From Clostridiaceae bacterium (GTDB lineage: Bacteria; Bacillota; Clostridia; Clostridiales; Clostridiaceae), in NCBI GenBank assembly GCA_902363375.1, contig CABIZX010000002.1:186001-250000 (forward strand): a stretch of DNA of 64,000 nt, in the 5' to 3' direction. Shown piece after piece: positions 52,463 to 60,064 of the stretch (positions within the stretch are counted from its first letter, which is position 1; the number at the start of each line of letters is the position of its first letter). The translations under genes were made by a program, and so were the position numbers. Below the pieces are notes generated by a model, which saw only the letters and a list, made by a program, of their open reading frames with translations, was not told the origin of the DNA and ran no database searches.

Positions 52463-53269
52463 ATGATAGAAAGTGTAAATTATAAAGTTAATGGCGAGGA
52501 TTATACTCTTGAAGATAATGGCGGAGGTTTATATAGTAGGATTTTAACTGCACCTAATCAAGAAGGTGAATATATTACTGGTGTTGAGATTATAGATTTA
52601 GCTGGTAATAAGATAACCATAGATAATACAGATGAAAGATTTGATATGATTTTATCTGTAGCCGAAGAAATACCTTTAACAGTTAATTTATTAGATTACT
52701 TACCTGAATTTCTTAGAGATATAAGAGAATTTAAGCTTATTCTAGGAACAGAGTCTATTCAATTTAGCCAACTCGCCTATAATATAAATAAAAATTTAGA
52801 AAATAACTTCCTTGATGCAATGTCTAAAGAAACTATAGAGAGATTTGAGAAGTTCTTAGGCGTAGTAGGGGAAGGAACTATAGAGCAAAGGAGAAGTTAT
52901 TTAAAGGCCTTAGTTAGAAAAGGGGAAAAACTAAGCGAGGAGTCTATTAGAACTGTAATTAAAACTATTACTGGTGCTGAAGCACTTATTAGATTTTATA
53001 CTGGAAGTGAAGTTGATGCTCCTTTTCCTGGTCAAGGGGCTTTATCGGTAAGAGTCCTTTCTCCTGACACTAGCGTAAATTATAGGTTTGAAGATGTGGC
53101 TAGAACGATAGTCCCTTTAATGCCAGCACATCTAAAACTAGAGTTAATAAAATATTTTGCTACATGGGCAGATATTAGAAACTCATATTCTAGCTGGGAA
53201 ACATTAAAAAAAGGAGCCGAGAACTGGACTACACTTAAAAACTATATTCCTCCGGTGGTGAGAGTATGA
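52463..53269 (+). CDS. DUF2313 tail protein (XkdU/YmfQ-like) with N-terminal extension
   Basis: 268 residues. The main part (about 75-260: LTVNLLDYLPEFLRDIREF, ETIERFEKFLGV) matches the XkdU/YmfQ family. The first ~70 residues (VNGEDYTLEDNGGGLYSRIL, DLAGNKITIDN) look like an extra Ig-like beta domain similar to those in the fibre gene downstream. Directly follows XkdT. Confidence 0.85.
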   Translation: MIESVNYKVNGEDYTLEDNGGGLYSRILTAPNQEGEYITGVEIIDLAGNKITIDNTDERFDMILSVAEEIPLTVNLLDYLPEFLRDIREFKLILGTESIQFSQLAYNINKNLENNFLDAMSKETIERFEKFLGVVGEGTIEQRRSYLKALVRKGEKLSEESIRTVIKTITGAEALIRFYTGSEVDAPFPGQGALSVRVLSPDTSVNYRFEDVARTIVPLMPAHLKLELIKYFATWADIRNSYSSWETLKKGAENWTTLKNYIPPVVRV

Positions 53270-53439
53270 TAAGGATAGAAGATGTAGAGATAATACCAAA
53301 TGCTGTTAAAGTTAGTCAATCTATTACTATAAGAGTAGCAGCAAGAGAAGCAAACTGGAATGAAGTATTAGAGTGGTATAGTTCTTGGGACGACTTAAAA
53401 ATTAAATTATTAAATTGGCAAACTTTAAAAGATATATAG
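53266..53439 (+). CDS. Small tail-region protein
   Basis: 57 residues from ATG 53266, overlapping the XkdU-like stop. Its end (EWYSSWDDLKIKLLNWQTLKDI) resembles the C-terminal Trp-rich repeats of the preceding protein (SSWETLKKGAENWTTLKNYI). Probably a small baseplate-associated protein; no known family. Confidence 0.65.
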   Translation: MIRIEDVEIIPNAVKVSQSITIRVAAREANWNEVLEWYSSWDDLKIKLLNWQTLKDI

Positions 53440-53453
53440 AAAGGGGAAAATCA

Positions 53454-54374
53454 ATGGCTATAAAACAAATAAGAGTTCAGATTAATGGGGTATGGACAAC
53501 CTTGAATCTTAACTCATCCACTGGAAAATATGAAGCAAATATAGCAGCTCCAAGTATAACAAGCTTTAATCAAGCTAGTAAATACTATCCTGTAACTGTG
53601 GAAGCTTCCGACTTAGCTGGGAACGTTACTACAAAAACTCATACTGATACAACTCTAGGTAGTAAATTGAAGTTGGTTGTAAAAGAAGTAGCTCCACCAA
53701 CTATTGTGGTTACTTCTCCCACTGAGGCTTCATATTTAGCAACTAATACGCCAGCAATAAAATTTCAGCTAAGAGATGAAACAAATGGTTCAGGTGTATC
53801 CATAGGAACTTTAAGACTATCTATAGGAGCAAATACTTATACTAATACAAGCCCAGGTATGTCTGTAGTTCAAGTTAGTGGAGGATATGATGTAACTTAT
53901 ACACCTCCTTCAGCATTAACGGATGGATTCCATACAGTAAAAATAAATGTATCTGATAATGATGGAAATGCTGCTATAGAGAAGATGTTTGGATTTACAG
54001 TGGATACAGTACCTCCAGTATTAACAATAAGTAATCCTTCTGCAGCTACTACCTATACTAATAATTCAGAACTTATATTAACTGGTACAACATCTGATGC
54101 TACTAGTAGCTCTGTAAAGTTAACAGTTAATTTTAATGGTAATACTGAAGTTGTATTAGTACAGTCAAACGGAAGCTTTACCAAAACACTAACTTTAATA
54201 AATGGAACTAATACTTTAGTAATCAAAGCTGAGGACCTAGCTGGAAAATACTCAGAGATAACTCGAACAGTTATTTTAGATACAGCTCCACCAGTAGTTA
54301 CGGACATTGTAATTACACCTAATCCAGTTAATATTAATCAGAGCTATAAAATTTCAGTTTCAGTTACTGACTAG
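53454..54374 (+). CDS. Ig-like repeat tail fibre protein
   Basis: 306 residues from ATG 53454, after AAAGGGGAAAA. Repeated bacterial Ig-like domains are visible (DLAGNVTTKTHTDTTLG; NDGNAAIEKMFGFTVDTVPP; DLAGKYSEITRTVILDTAPP). Such domains bind carbohydrate or extend fibres, so it may be a receptor-binding or cell-adhesion component. It ends abruptly after a beta-rich stretch. Confidence 0.82.
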   Translation: MAIKQIRVQINGVWTTLNLNSSTGKYEANIAAPSITSFNQASKYYPVTVEASDLAGNVTTKTHTDTTLGSKLKLVVKEVAPPTIVVTSPTEASYLATNTPAIKFQLRDETNGSGVSIGTLRLSIGANTYTNTSPGMSVVQVSGGYDVTYTPPSALTDGFHTVKINVSDNDGNAAIEKMFGFTVDTVPPVLTISNPSAATTYTNNSELILTGTTSDATSSSVKLTVNFNGNTEVVLVQSNGSFTKTLTLINGTNTLVIKAEDLAGKYSEITRTVILDTAPPVVTDIVITPNPVNINQSYKISVSVTD

Positions 54375-54388
54375 AGAGGAGAAGATAT

Positions 54389-55210
54389 ATGTTATTAACA
54401 ACAAACTATAAAATGAAAAAAATAGAGTTAAAAGATAGTCCCCCAGACATAACGGTTATAAATTCTAATTGGGATTGGCTAGATACTATGATTAAGACTT
54501 TACATGATTCAACTAATACATGGGAAACTTTTAAACAGAGTGGTGGGGCTGTAGGTACTTTAAACATAGTTTCAGAAAGTTCTAATACAAGTGAGGATAA
54601 ATTTTTAACTACTAAAGATATCTTAAGTCTTGGTAGTGATAAAATGGGAATATGTCTTGATGGACAATCAAACTCTCTTAGACCTTTTGGTTCCCAAAGT
54701 GGATTAAAAACATTAGGGGTACCAGGAGCAGAATGGGCAGATGCACACTTATCTGATATAGGTTCTGTGAAATTAGCATTAAACTCTAAGGCTAATTATT
54801 GGCAAGGTACGTGGAATCCAGTTATATATTGCTCAGGAGGAGGCTCCAACATATTAGATGATGTCGTTACAAGTGCTTGCCATTGGATGCGGATAGGCAG
54901 TCTAGTGATGGCTTTCTTTTCTTTGGAAGTTAGGTCATGGCCGACATCATATACAGGCCAAACTCTATTAATAAAGGGGATACCATACCCTAGAAATACA
55001 AATAAGTTTGCCACTGGTGTGGTGACTAGGTATTATGGATCTACAAATAATTTACAAGCTGATATAATTTCATTATCTGGGCATGATACATCCACCAGTG
55101 CTTTTTGGCTTCACAGAAGTGTTACAGGCATGGGGACCTACGGAAATATATCAATAAATTGGATGAATCAAACATTTGGATTAGCGGGATATATTATGTA
55201 TAGTTTATAG
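54389..55210 (+). CDS. Putative tail fibre / tip protein
   Basis: 273 residues. A short N-terminal anchor (YKMKKIELKDSPPDITVINSNWDWLDTMIK) resembles other clostridial tail fibres and the C-terminal half is Gly/Ser/Trp-rich beta structure (GYIMYSL end). It is probably the adhesin or receptor-binding tip; the receptor is unknown. TAGAGAGGAG precedes the ATG. Confidence 0.7.
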   Translation: MLLTTNYKMKKIELKDSPPDITVINSNWDWLDTMIKTLHDSTNTWETFKQSGGAVGTLNIVSESSNTSEDKFLTTKDILSLGSDKMGICLDGQSNSLRPFGSQSGLKTLGVPGAEWADAHLSDIGSVKLALNSKANYWQGTWNPVIYCSGGGSNILDDVVTSACHWMRIGSLVMAFFSLEVRSWPTSYTGQTLLIKGIPYPRNTNKFATGVVTRYYGSTNNLQADIISLSGHDTSTSAFWLHRSVTGMGTYGNISINWMNQTFGLAGYIMYSL

Positions 55211-55222
55211 GAGGAATAAAGA

Positions 55223-55435
55223 ATGGTAGAAGAAAGAATAATATTAGACGCATTAACAACTAAGAGTGTGTCTTTAGTGAAACAGAAGGTTGTTATAGAA
55301 GGTGAAATAGAATATCCTTTTGGAGAACAATGGAGAAGAGCTTATGAGAATACAGAGGAAGGAATAGAAGATTTGAAACGAGAAGTCCCAGAGCCGTATT
55401 TAAGTACTATACTTAATTTATGGATAAATAAATAG
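55223..55435 (+). CDS. Hypothetical small tail-region protein
   Basis: 70 residues: VSLVKQKVVIEGEIEYPFGEQWRRAYENTEEGIEDLKREVPEPYL... Acidic, helical, no known family. Last gene of the structural operon, followed by two terminators. Confidence 0.65.
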   Translation: MVEERIILDALTTKSVSLVKQKVVIEGEIEYPFGEQWRRAYENTEEGIEDLKREVPEPYLSTILNLWINK

Positions 55436-55443
55436 TAAAGTAT

Positions 55444-55465
55444 AGGGCCTTAGGGCTTTTTTATT
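55444..55465 (+). terminator. Terminator after the tail operon (first)
   Basis: AGGGCC pairs with GGCTTT (two G-T pairs) around TTAG, followed by a T run. Confidence 0.55.
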
Positions 55466-55512
55466 TTGTCTAAAGCTACAATGGAAAGATATTACGAACT
55501 AAATAGATCTTA

Positions 55513-55540
55513 AGAGATTAGAGGAATCTAGTCTCTTTTT
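55513..55540 (+). terminator. Terminator after the tail operon (second)
   Basis: AGAGATTAGA and TCTAGTCTCT form a 10-bp stem with one G-T pair around GGAA, followed by TTTTA. Confidence 0.82.
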
Positions 55541-55629
55541 ATATGAGAAAGGAAGGCATAAAGAAGTTATAGATAGGTTTTATAAATATAGTTATAAATG
55601 ATATAATTGCTACTTGAGGGGGAATATTT

Positions 55630-56091
55630 ATGCCGATATTATTACAAGTTCTAATAGAGTTAGCACCATTTGTTCTTTTAATATTTATAACTACACTTAT
55701 AGAATTTCACATTAAATATAGGGCTTTACTAGGTATGGAGAATTTTTACATAGGGGGCATTAGAATTGTAATCCTAATGATAATAACAATTAGACTTAAT
55801 GAATATGGTGGAATTTATTCGTATATAAGCTTTGTGATAACCTATGTAATATGTGCAATTTTAGATAAAAGATATAGAGGAAAGATAGAAAAGTGTTTGA
55901 AACTTGGTACAGACAGTATAAATAAATATGTAGATAAAAATAAAAAGATTACATTAAGAAGATTGATAAAGTTTAGGATTAGACCTTTTATAGATAATTA
56001 TAAGGAAACCTATGATATTTTTACATTTAAGCTTAATGCTCTAGTCACATTATGTTTTATAGTATATTTATTATATATGATATTTAAATAA
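55630..56091 (+). CDS. Four-helix membrane protein, accessory
   Basis: 153 residues with about four hydrophobic segments (res 7-24, 42-57, 63-82 and 132-150) and a basic loop (KRYRGKIEKCLK). No recognised family. It stands alone between terminators, before the lysis cassette, and may be a lysis-timing, superinfection or lysogenic-conversion protein. Confidence 0.6.
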   Translation: MPILLQVLIELAPFVLLIFITTLIEFHIKYRALLGMENFYIGGIRIVILMIITIRLNEYGGIYSYISFVITYVICAILDKRYRGKIEKCLKLGTDSINKYVDKNKKITLRRLIKFRIRPFIDNYKETYDIFTFKLNALVTLCFIVYLLYMIFK

Positions 56092-56092
56092 A

Positions 56093-56121
56093 AAGCTTAC
56101 GAGAATAGGCTTTTTTATTTT
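56093..56121 (+). terminator. Terminator after the four-helix membrane protein
   Basis: AAAAGC and GCTTTTTT flank a ~12-base loop; a T run follows. Confidence 0.65.
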
Positions 56122-56140
56122 GTAATAGGGTAGGTGTGAT

Positions 56141-56344
56141 ATGGAAAATGAAATAGTTAAGATGGTAGCTAGTCAAGGAGTGTTTGCAATATTTTTTGCA
56201 TACCTCCTTTTTTATGTACTTAAAGAAAACTCTAAGAGAGAGGGAAAATACCAGGAGATAATATCCACATTAACAGATAAATTTAATATCTTGGATGATG
56301 TAAAAAAAAGTGTAGATAAGATAGAAGAAAAGTTAGAAAGGTAG
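56141..56344 (+). CDS. BhlA/UviB-type holin
   Basis: 67 residues: ENEIVKMVASQGVFAIFFAYLLFYVLKENSKREGKYQEII, a single transmembrane helix followed by a charged coiled coil, characteristic of the BhlA/UviB family. It would make holes in the membrane to release the endolysin. GGTAGGTG precedes the ATG. Confidence 0.88.
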   Translation: MENEIVKMVASQGVFAIFFAYLLFYVLKENSKREGKYQEIISTLTDKFNILDDVKKSVDKIEEKLER

Positions 56345-56351
56345 TGTTTTT

Positions 56352-56543
56352 ATGTTAAAGAATCTATTGCAAATTAAAAAGATTATAGCATTACTTACAA
56401 CCTTGGTATTTTGCTATTTAAGTACCAAGGGTAGTTTATCTAGTACAGAGTTCTTAAGTGTATTTACACTTATTATAGGTTTTTACTTCGGACAGTCTAG
56501 TGCTAGACAAGCTATTAAAGAAAATAAAGCAGATTTAGAATAG
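56352..56543 (+). CDS. Second small holin-like membrane protein
   Basis: 63 residues with two hydrophobic helices (IIALLTTLVFCYLS, EFLSVFTLIIGFYFGQ) and a charged end. Unassigned, but its place between holin and endolysin suggests a pinholin, antiholin or holin partner. Confidence 0.7.
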   Translation: MLKNLLQIKKIIALLTTLVFCYLSTKGSLSSTEFLSVFTLIIGFYFGQSSARQAIKENKADLE

Positions 56544-56556
56544 GAGGAATAAAAGT

Positions 56557-57444
56557 ATGAAATTAAAAGGTATAGATGTATCACATCACCAAGGGCAAAT
56601 AGACTGGAACAAAGTTAAAAGTCAAATAGACTATGCAATTCTAGCTATTGGTTACGGAGATAACATAACGAGCCAAGATGATAAACAGTTCCATAGAAAT
56701 GCTAAAGAATGTACGAGACTTGGAATACCATTCGGAGTTTATATATATTCTTATGCACAATCAATAGCACAGGCTAAAAGCGAAGCAGATCATGTTTTGA
56801 GATTGATACAAGGGTATAAATTAGATTATCCAGTTTACTATGACTTAGAAGATGCCCCAACTACAGGTAAATGCTCTAATAAACTTATTGCAGACATGGC
56901 AGAAGTGTTTTGCAATATAATAGAAAGCAATAAGTATTGGGCTGGTATCTATGCAAATACATCTTGGTTCACTAACAAATTAACAGATTCTAGATTTAAT
57001 AAATGGGTTAAATGGGTAGCCCAATATAATACAGTGTGTGAATATAAAGGTAAACATGATATGTGGCAATATAGCAGCTCTGGAAAAGTTAATGGAATTG
57101 CTGGAAATGTAGATATGAATTATTGTTATGTAGATTATCCAGGATTAATCAATAAGAAAGAAGTTATTACAAAGCCAATTATTAAGGAGGAAGTTAAAGT
57201 GGATTATATTATACAATATTCAAATGCAATAGATCAAAATATAGCAGAGGTAATGGCAGATAGATTAAATTGTCCAACAATAAACTGCCTAAGACCATAT
57301 AAATATTATGGACAATATAAAACTGTAATTGCAGTAGGAGAAGCAAAGAATAGAAGTAGTTACACTAATGTGTTAATACAAGGTAAAAATAGACAAGAAA
57401 CTTTAGATAAAGCTATAGCTTATTGTAAGGGCCTAGGAAGATAG
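56557..57444 (+). CDS. Endolysin, GH25 muramidase with C-terminal binding domain
   Basis: 295 residues. GH25 lysozyme fold about 1-195: GIDVSHHQG (Asp6), YYDLEDAP (Asp96, Glu98), and a NVDMNYCY end. A linker and a C-terminal ~80-residue domain (IQYSNAIDQNIAEVMADRLNCPTINCLRPYKYYGQYKT) typical of clostridial phage lysins follow. It cuts beta-1,4 bonds in peptidoglycan. An internal ribosome binding site and GTG at 57199 would give the binding domain alone, as in the Clostridium tyrobutyricum lysin CTP1L. Confidence 0.92.
   Translation: MKLKGIDVSHHQGQIDWNKVKSQIDYAILAIGYGDNITSQDDKQFHRNAKECTRLGIPFGVYIYSYAQSIAQAKSEADHVLRLIQGYKLDYPVYYDLEDAPTTGKCSNKLIADMAEVFCNIIESNKYWAGIYANTSWFTNKLTDSRFNKWVKWVAQYNTVCEYKGKHDMWQYSSSGKVNGIAGNVDMNYCYVDYPGLINKKEVITKPIIKEEVKVDYIIQYSNAIDQNIAEVMADRLNCPTINCLRPYKYYGQYKTVIAVGEAKNRSSYTNVLIQGKNRQETLDKAIAYCKGLGR
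57184..57201 (+). promoter_or_regulatory. Internal ribosome binding site and GTG start in the endolysin
   Basis: AAGGAGG (57184-57190) is followed 8 bases later by an in-frame GTG (57199-57201, Val215 of the endolysin). Starting there would make an 81-residue cell-wall-binding domain. This matches the secondary-translation layout reported for CTP1L-like clostridial endolysins. Confidence 0.8.
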
Positions 57445-57449
57445 ATTTT

Positions 57450-57489
57450 AAGGGTAGTGAGATTAACTTCTTGCTACCCTTATTTTTCT
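57450..57489 (+). terminator. Terminator after the endolysin
   Basis: AAGGGTAG (57450-57457) pairs with CTACCCTT (57474-57481); ATTTTTC follows. Confidence 0.8.
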
Positions 57490-57561
57490 TTTTTAAAGAA
57501 ATTTTATACTTAGTTAATGATAATTTTATGATATATTTAACTTGTTTTAAGTTTCTAGGTG

Positions 57562-57590
57562 TTGTAAAAGACAACAAAATATAGGATAAT
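57562..57590 (+). promoter_or_regulatory. Promoter of the PIN cassette
   Basis: TTGTAA (57562-57567), 17 bases, GATAAT (57585-57590). A dyad immediately downstream (57602-57619) is listed separately. Confidence 0.65.
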
Positions 57591-57601
57591 AAAGGTAAAT
57601 A

Positions 57602-57619
57602 TATCACATATACGTGATA
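57602..57619. promoter_or_regulatory. Dyad operator candidate TATCAC-N6-GTGATA
   Basis: TATCAC and GTGATA are perfect inverted arms separated by ATATAC, located just after the predicted transcription start of the three-gene cassette. A bound protein would block early elongation, the usual position for autoregulated toxin-antitoxin operators. Confidence 0.6.
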
Positions 57620-57691
57620 ATTTAACGAGATAAAGCGATTTTAAATTATAGAGCTATATGTAGATATTGAATTAGATATGGGAGGGGTAAC

Positions 57692-58252
57692 ATGAACTTT
57701 AATCTAATTGCACCAGTAAATATAGGTGAATTAAATGAAATTAAGATAAATAAGTTACAGGAAAAGTTTAGTAAAAGGTTTAAAAATGGTATTGTAAATC
57801 CAGGACAACTTATAATGATGTCTCAGAACTCACAAGTTATTTTACAATCAAATCAAATTCAATATGTATTTACGGATGAGGAAGTAGATAGTGTTGAAAA
57901 GACTTTAAAGGATATTCAAGAGTTACTACTATTGAATGAGAGGTTTGATAGTATGGTACTAGTTATTTCAGAACTTAGAGAGTGTGGTAAATCTACAATG
58001 GAACTTAGTAAAGTTAAATTTAAAAATTTACTTAAGGACAGTATTGGAGTAGGAATAAGAGAATTCTTTAGTTATAACAATAGTTTATGCGAGATAAAAG
58101 TAGAACCGTGTATAAGTGACGACCAGATGTGGTATCAAGAAGTTCAATATAACATGAAAAGTGTAGATATAAGTTCTATTAAAAATGTTATAGAATCAGT
58201 TAAAGATGACTATACTATAAAGTGTAAGGAGATTTACGAAAATATTAATTAG
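57692..58252 (+). CDS. Hypothetical protein, first gene of the PIN cassette
   Basis: 186 residues, no recognised family. The N-terminal half has NIGELNEIKINKLQEKFSKRF and IVNPGQLIMMSQNSQVILQSNQIQYVF; the rest is mixed alpha/beta with charged helices. GGGAGGGG precedes the ATG. It begins a tight three-gene operon ending in a PIN-domain gene, located at the accessory end of the prophage. A sensor, regulator or antitoxin role is possible but not shown. Confidence 0.65.
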   Translation: MNFNLIAPVNIGELNEIKINKLQEKFSKRFKNGIVNPGQLIMMSQNSQVILQSNQIQYVFTDEEVDSVEKTLKDIQELLLLNERFDSMVLVISELRECGKSTMELSKVKFKNLLKDSIGVGIREFFSYNNSLCEIKVEPCISDDQMWYQEVQYNMKSVDISSIKNVIESVKDDYTIKCKEIYENIN

Positions 58253-58269
58253 ATTGTGAGGGGGTTGTG

Positions 58270-58440
58270 ATGACTAGTGCAATAAGGTCTATAAGAGATT
58301 ATAGAAAAAATATACTTATACACATGAGTAATGAAGATAAAGAAAAAGCGTTTAACAGTTTTTTAGAAGAAGCTGATAAATTAAATCTAAATAAAGATGA
58401 AGAACTAAGGATTTTAAAGAGAATAAGGGGTGAACAATAA
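58270..58440 (+). CDS. Small charged protein, candidate antitoxin
   Basis: 56 residues from ATG 58270: MTSAIRSIRDYRKNILIHMSNEDKEKAFNSF... Helical and highly charged, ending RILKRIRGEQ. GAGGGGG precedes it. Its stop directly abuts the TTG start of the PIN gene, so translation is probably coupled, as in toxin-antitoxin pairs. No antitoxin family is recognised. Confidence 0.65.
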   Translation: MTSAIRSIRDYRKNILIHMSNEDKEKAFNSFLEEADKLNLNKDEELRILKRIRGEQ

Positions 58441-59019
58441 TTGACTACTAAGTTCATAGATTTTAATAAGCCCCAAAATAAACTAAATGACTGTGATATA
58501 ATAATGTTAGATACATGCGTTATGATTAATTTAGCTAGTAAAGACAGTGCAGCTTTAGAATTTGTGAGGTATACACTACAAAATAATATAATGCTTTGTT
58601 ATTCATCTAAAAGTATAGAAGAAATATATATACGCTCACAGTCAAAAAATATACCGAAAGATAAAAGACAAGCAATACCTAAAATAGATATTTATATAAA
58701 TGATAGTTTCAATGATGCGGATTCAATTATAAACGCAGTAAATATATTGCCTAATATGTTTAAAGAACCTATTGGAGTTGTTAGTCCAGATAATATTAAA
58801 AATATTAGAAACAATTCAATACAACATACCTTAGGATGGGGAGATGCAACTATTTATACATTAGCAAAAGAAAATGAGATTAATCATATTTGGACAGTTG
58901 ATAGAGATTGGAGTAGAGTAAAAGATAGTGATATGACAATCATCACAGAAAAGAGGTTTATACCTAAAAATATATCTAATAATATTGTTAACATCCAGAA
59001 TGAAAGTATTGCTAAGTAA
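58441..59019 (+). CDS. PIN-domain protein (putative RNase toxin)
   Basis: 192 residues from TTG 58441, overlapping nothing but abutting the previous stop. The PIN fold shows the first Asp in IIMLDTCVMINLAS, a Glu in SKSIEEIYI, and Asp residues in LGWGDATIYTLAKE and IWTVDRDW. PIN proteins are Mg-dependent RNases, often VapC-type toxins or defence effectors. Larger than VapC, with an N-terminal extension and a C-terminal tail. Confidence 0.75.
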   Translation: MTTKFIDFNKPQNKLNDCDIIMLDTCVMINLASKDSAALEFVRYTLQNNIMLCYSSKSIEEIYIRSQSKNIPKDKRQAIPKIDIYINDSFNDADSIINAVNILPNMFKEPIGVVSPDNIKNIRNNSIQHTLGWGDATIYTLAKENEINHIWTVDRDWSRVKDSDMTIITEKRFIPKNISNNIVNIQNESIAK

Positions 59020-59054
59020 TAGTTAAATATAAAAATTAATTATAGAAAATTATT

Positions 59055-59093
59055 AAAGGCTAGTAGGAAATAAAATCCTTACTAGCCTTTTTA
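59055..59093 (+). terminator. Terminator after the PIN cassette
   Basis: AAAGGCTAGTA(GGA) pairs with (TCC)TTACTAGCCTTT and is followed by TTATC; a 12-14 bp stem. Confidence 0.88.
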
Positions 59094-59240
59094 TCTTTTG
59101 TAGCACATAATTTGGAGACTAAATTTAATTAAATTATAGACCCGTAATTTCTATTTCATACATCAATATATGTAAAACATTGCTAAAAACAACATATTAT
59201 TATACAATAATATAGAATTAATCAAAAATAGGGGGAGATT

Positions 59241-59654
59241 ATGATGAAAAAAATATTATCAACAATTCTTATTTCAATGTCTATACTTTTTTTATTAGTG
59301 GGGTGTGGAAGCTCTAAAGCTAAGGATGTTACAATAGATTCTATAAAGCAGTCATTTGCTGATGCTGGAATGACTGTTGGAGAAAATAAAGAAGTTATGT
59401 TCCAAATGATTGGTGCTAACAATGGGGTTAAGTTTGATATAAATGAAGAAACAGTTGAACTATATTATTATGATAGTAAGAATTTATCAGATGATGGTAA
59501 GGAATATGTTAAGCAAGCTAAAGAAGGTTCAGTGTCTATACTTGGGATGAGTAGTAAACCAGCGCTGTATAAAGACGGATTTATGCTAATTAATTATGAA
59601 AATCATAAAGATAAAGATAAAATAGTAGAAACATTTAATAGTAATTTTAAATAA
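59241..59654 (+). CDS. Putative lipoprotein, lysogenic accessory gene
   Basis: 137 residues. The N-terminus KKILSTILISMSILFLLVGCGSS is a lipoprotein signal with lipobox LVGC; the acylated Cys would be residue 22 (or 21 from the second Met). The mature part is a small soluble domain (TIDSIKQSFADAGM, YYYDSKNLSDDGKEYVKQ). Unknown family. It has its own ribosome binding site and terminator in the prophage tail region, so it may alter the surface of the lysogen. Confidence 0.75.
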   Translation: MMKKILSTILISMSILFLLVGCGSSKAKDVTIDSIKQSFADAGMTVGENKEVMFQMIGANNGVKFDINEETVELYYYDSKNLSDDGKEYVKQAKEGSVSILGMSSKPALYKDGFMLINYENHKDKDKIVETFNSNFK

Positions 59655-59684
59655 TAATTTATTTTGATGTAGCTATTATTAGTA

Positions 59685-59717
59685 GGCTAGTGAGAATCAT
59701 TTTTCACTAGCTTTTTT
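59685..59717 (+). terminator. Terminator after the lipoprotein gene
   Basis: GCTAGTGA (59686-59693) pairs with TCACTAGC (59704-59711), followed by six T. Confidence 0.9.
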
Positions 59718-59727
59718 ATATCTATTC

Positions 59728-59756
59728 TTGAAATAAGAACAGATGTTTGATAGAAT
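59728..59756 (+). promoter_or_regulatory. Promoter with an SOS (LexA) box in its spacer
   Basis: TTGAAA (59728-59733), 17 bases, TAGAAT (59751-59756). The spacer contains GAACAGATGTTT (59737-59748), matching the Gram-positive LexA box GAAC-N4-GTTY. LexA binding there would repress, and DNA damage would induce, the gene that follows. Confidence 0.72.
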
Positions 59757-59778
59757 ATATTTACAGGGGGGATATAAA

Positions 59779-59997
59779 ATGTTGACTAAGAAACAAAGAA
59801 TAGTTCTAAAAGCTATAGATGAATACATAGAGAAAGAGAGAATATCACCAACAGTTAGAGAGTTGTGCGATATTTTAGGATTATCTTCGGCATCAACAGT
59901 TCATGAATACCTAAGTAGGATTGAAGAGAAGGGGTATATATCAAGAAAAAAAGAATCTCCAAGGAGTATAAGGGTAGTAAAAGAATACGATATGTAG
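59779..59997 (+). CDS. LexA DNA-binding-domain-only protein
   Basis: 72 residues from ATG 59779 (GGGGGG upstream; the ATG at 59743 overlaps the promoter). It is the N-terminal winged helix of LexA (LTKKQRIVLKAIDEYIEKE, SPTVRELCDILGLSSASTVHEYL, GYISRKKESPRSI) and stops before the self-cleaving peptidase. It cannot self-cleave and may compete for SOS sites or regulate phage genes. Confidence 0.82.
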   Translation: MLTKKQRIVLKAIDEYIEKERISPTVRELCDILGLSSASTVHEYLSRIEEKGYISRKKESPRSIRVVKEYDM

Positions 59998-60026
59998 ATA
60001 TAAAAAAGATATATTTAAATATGATA

Positions 60027-60062
60027 AAAGACTAGAATAGTTTAAATTCTAGTCTTTGTTTT
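60027..60062. terminator. Bidirectional terminator
   Basis: AAAGACTAGAAT pairs with ATTCTAGTCTTT around a ~7-base loop, flanked by A- and T-rich ends. It lies between two convergent genes. Confidence 0.88.
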
Positions 60063-60064
60063 AG

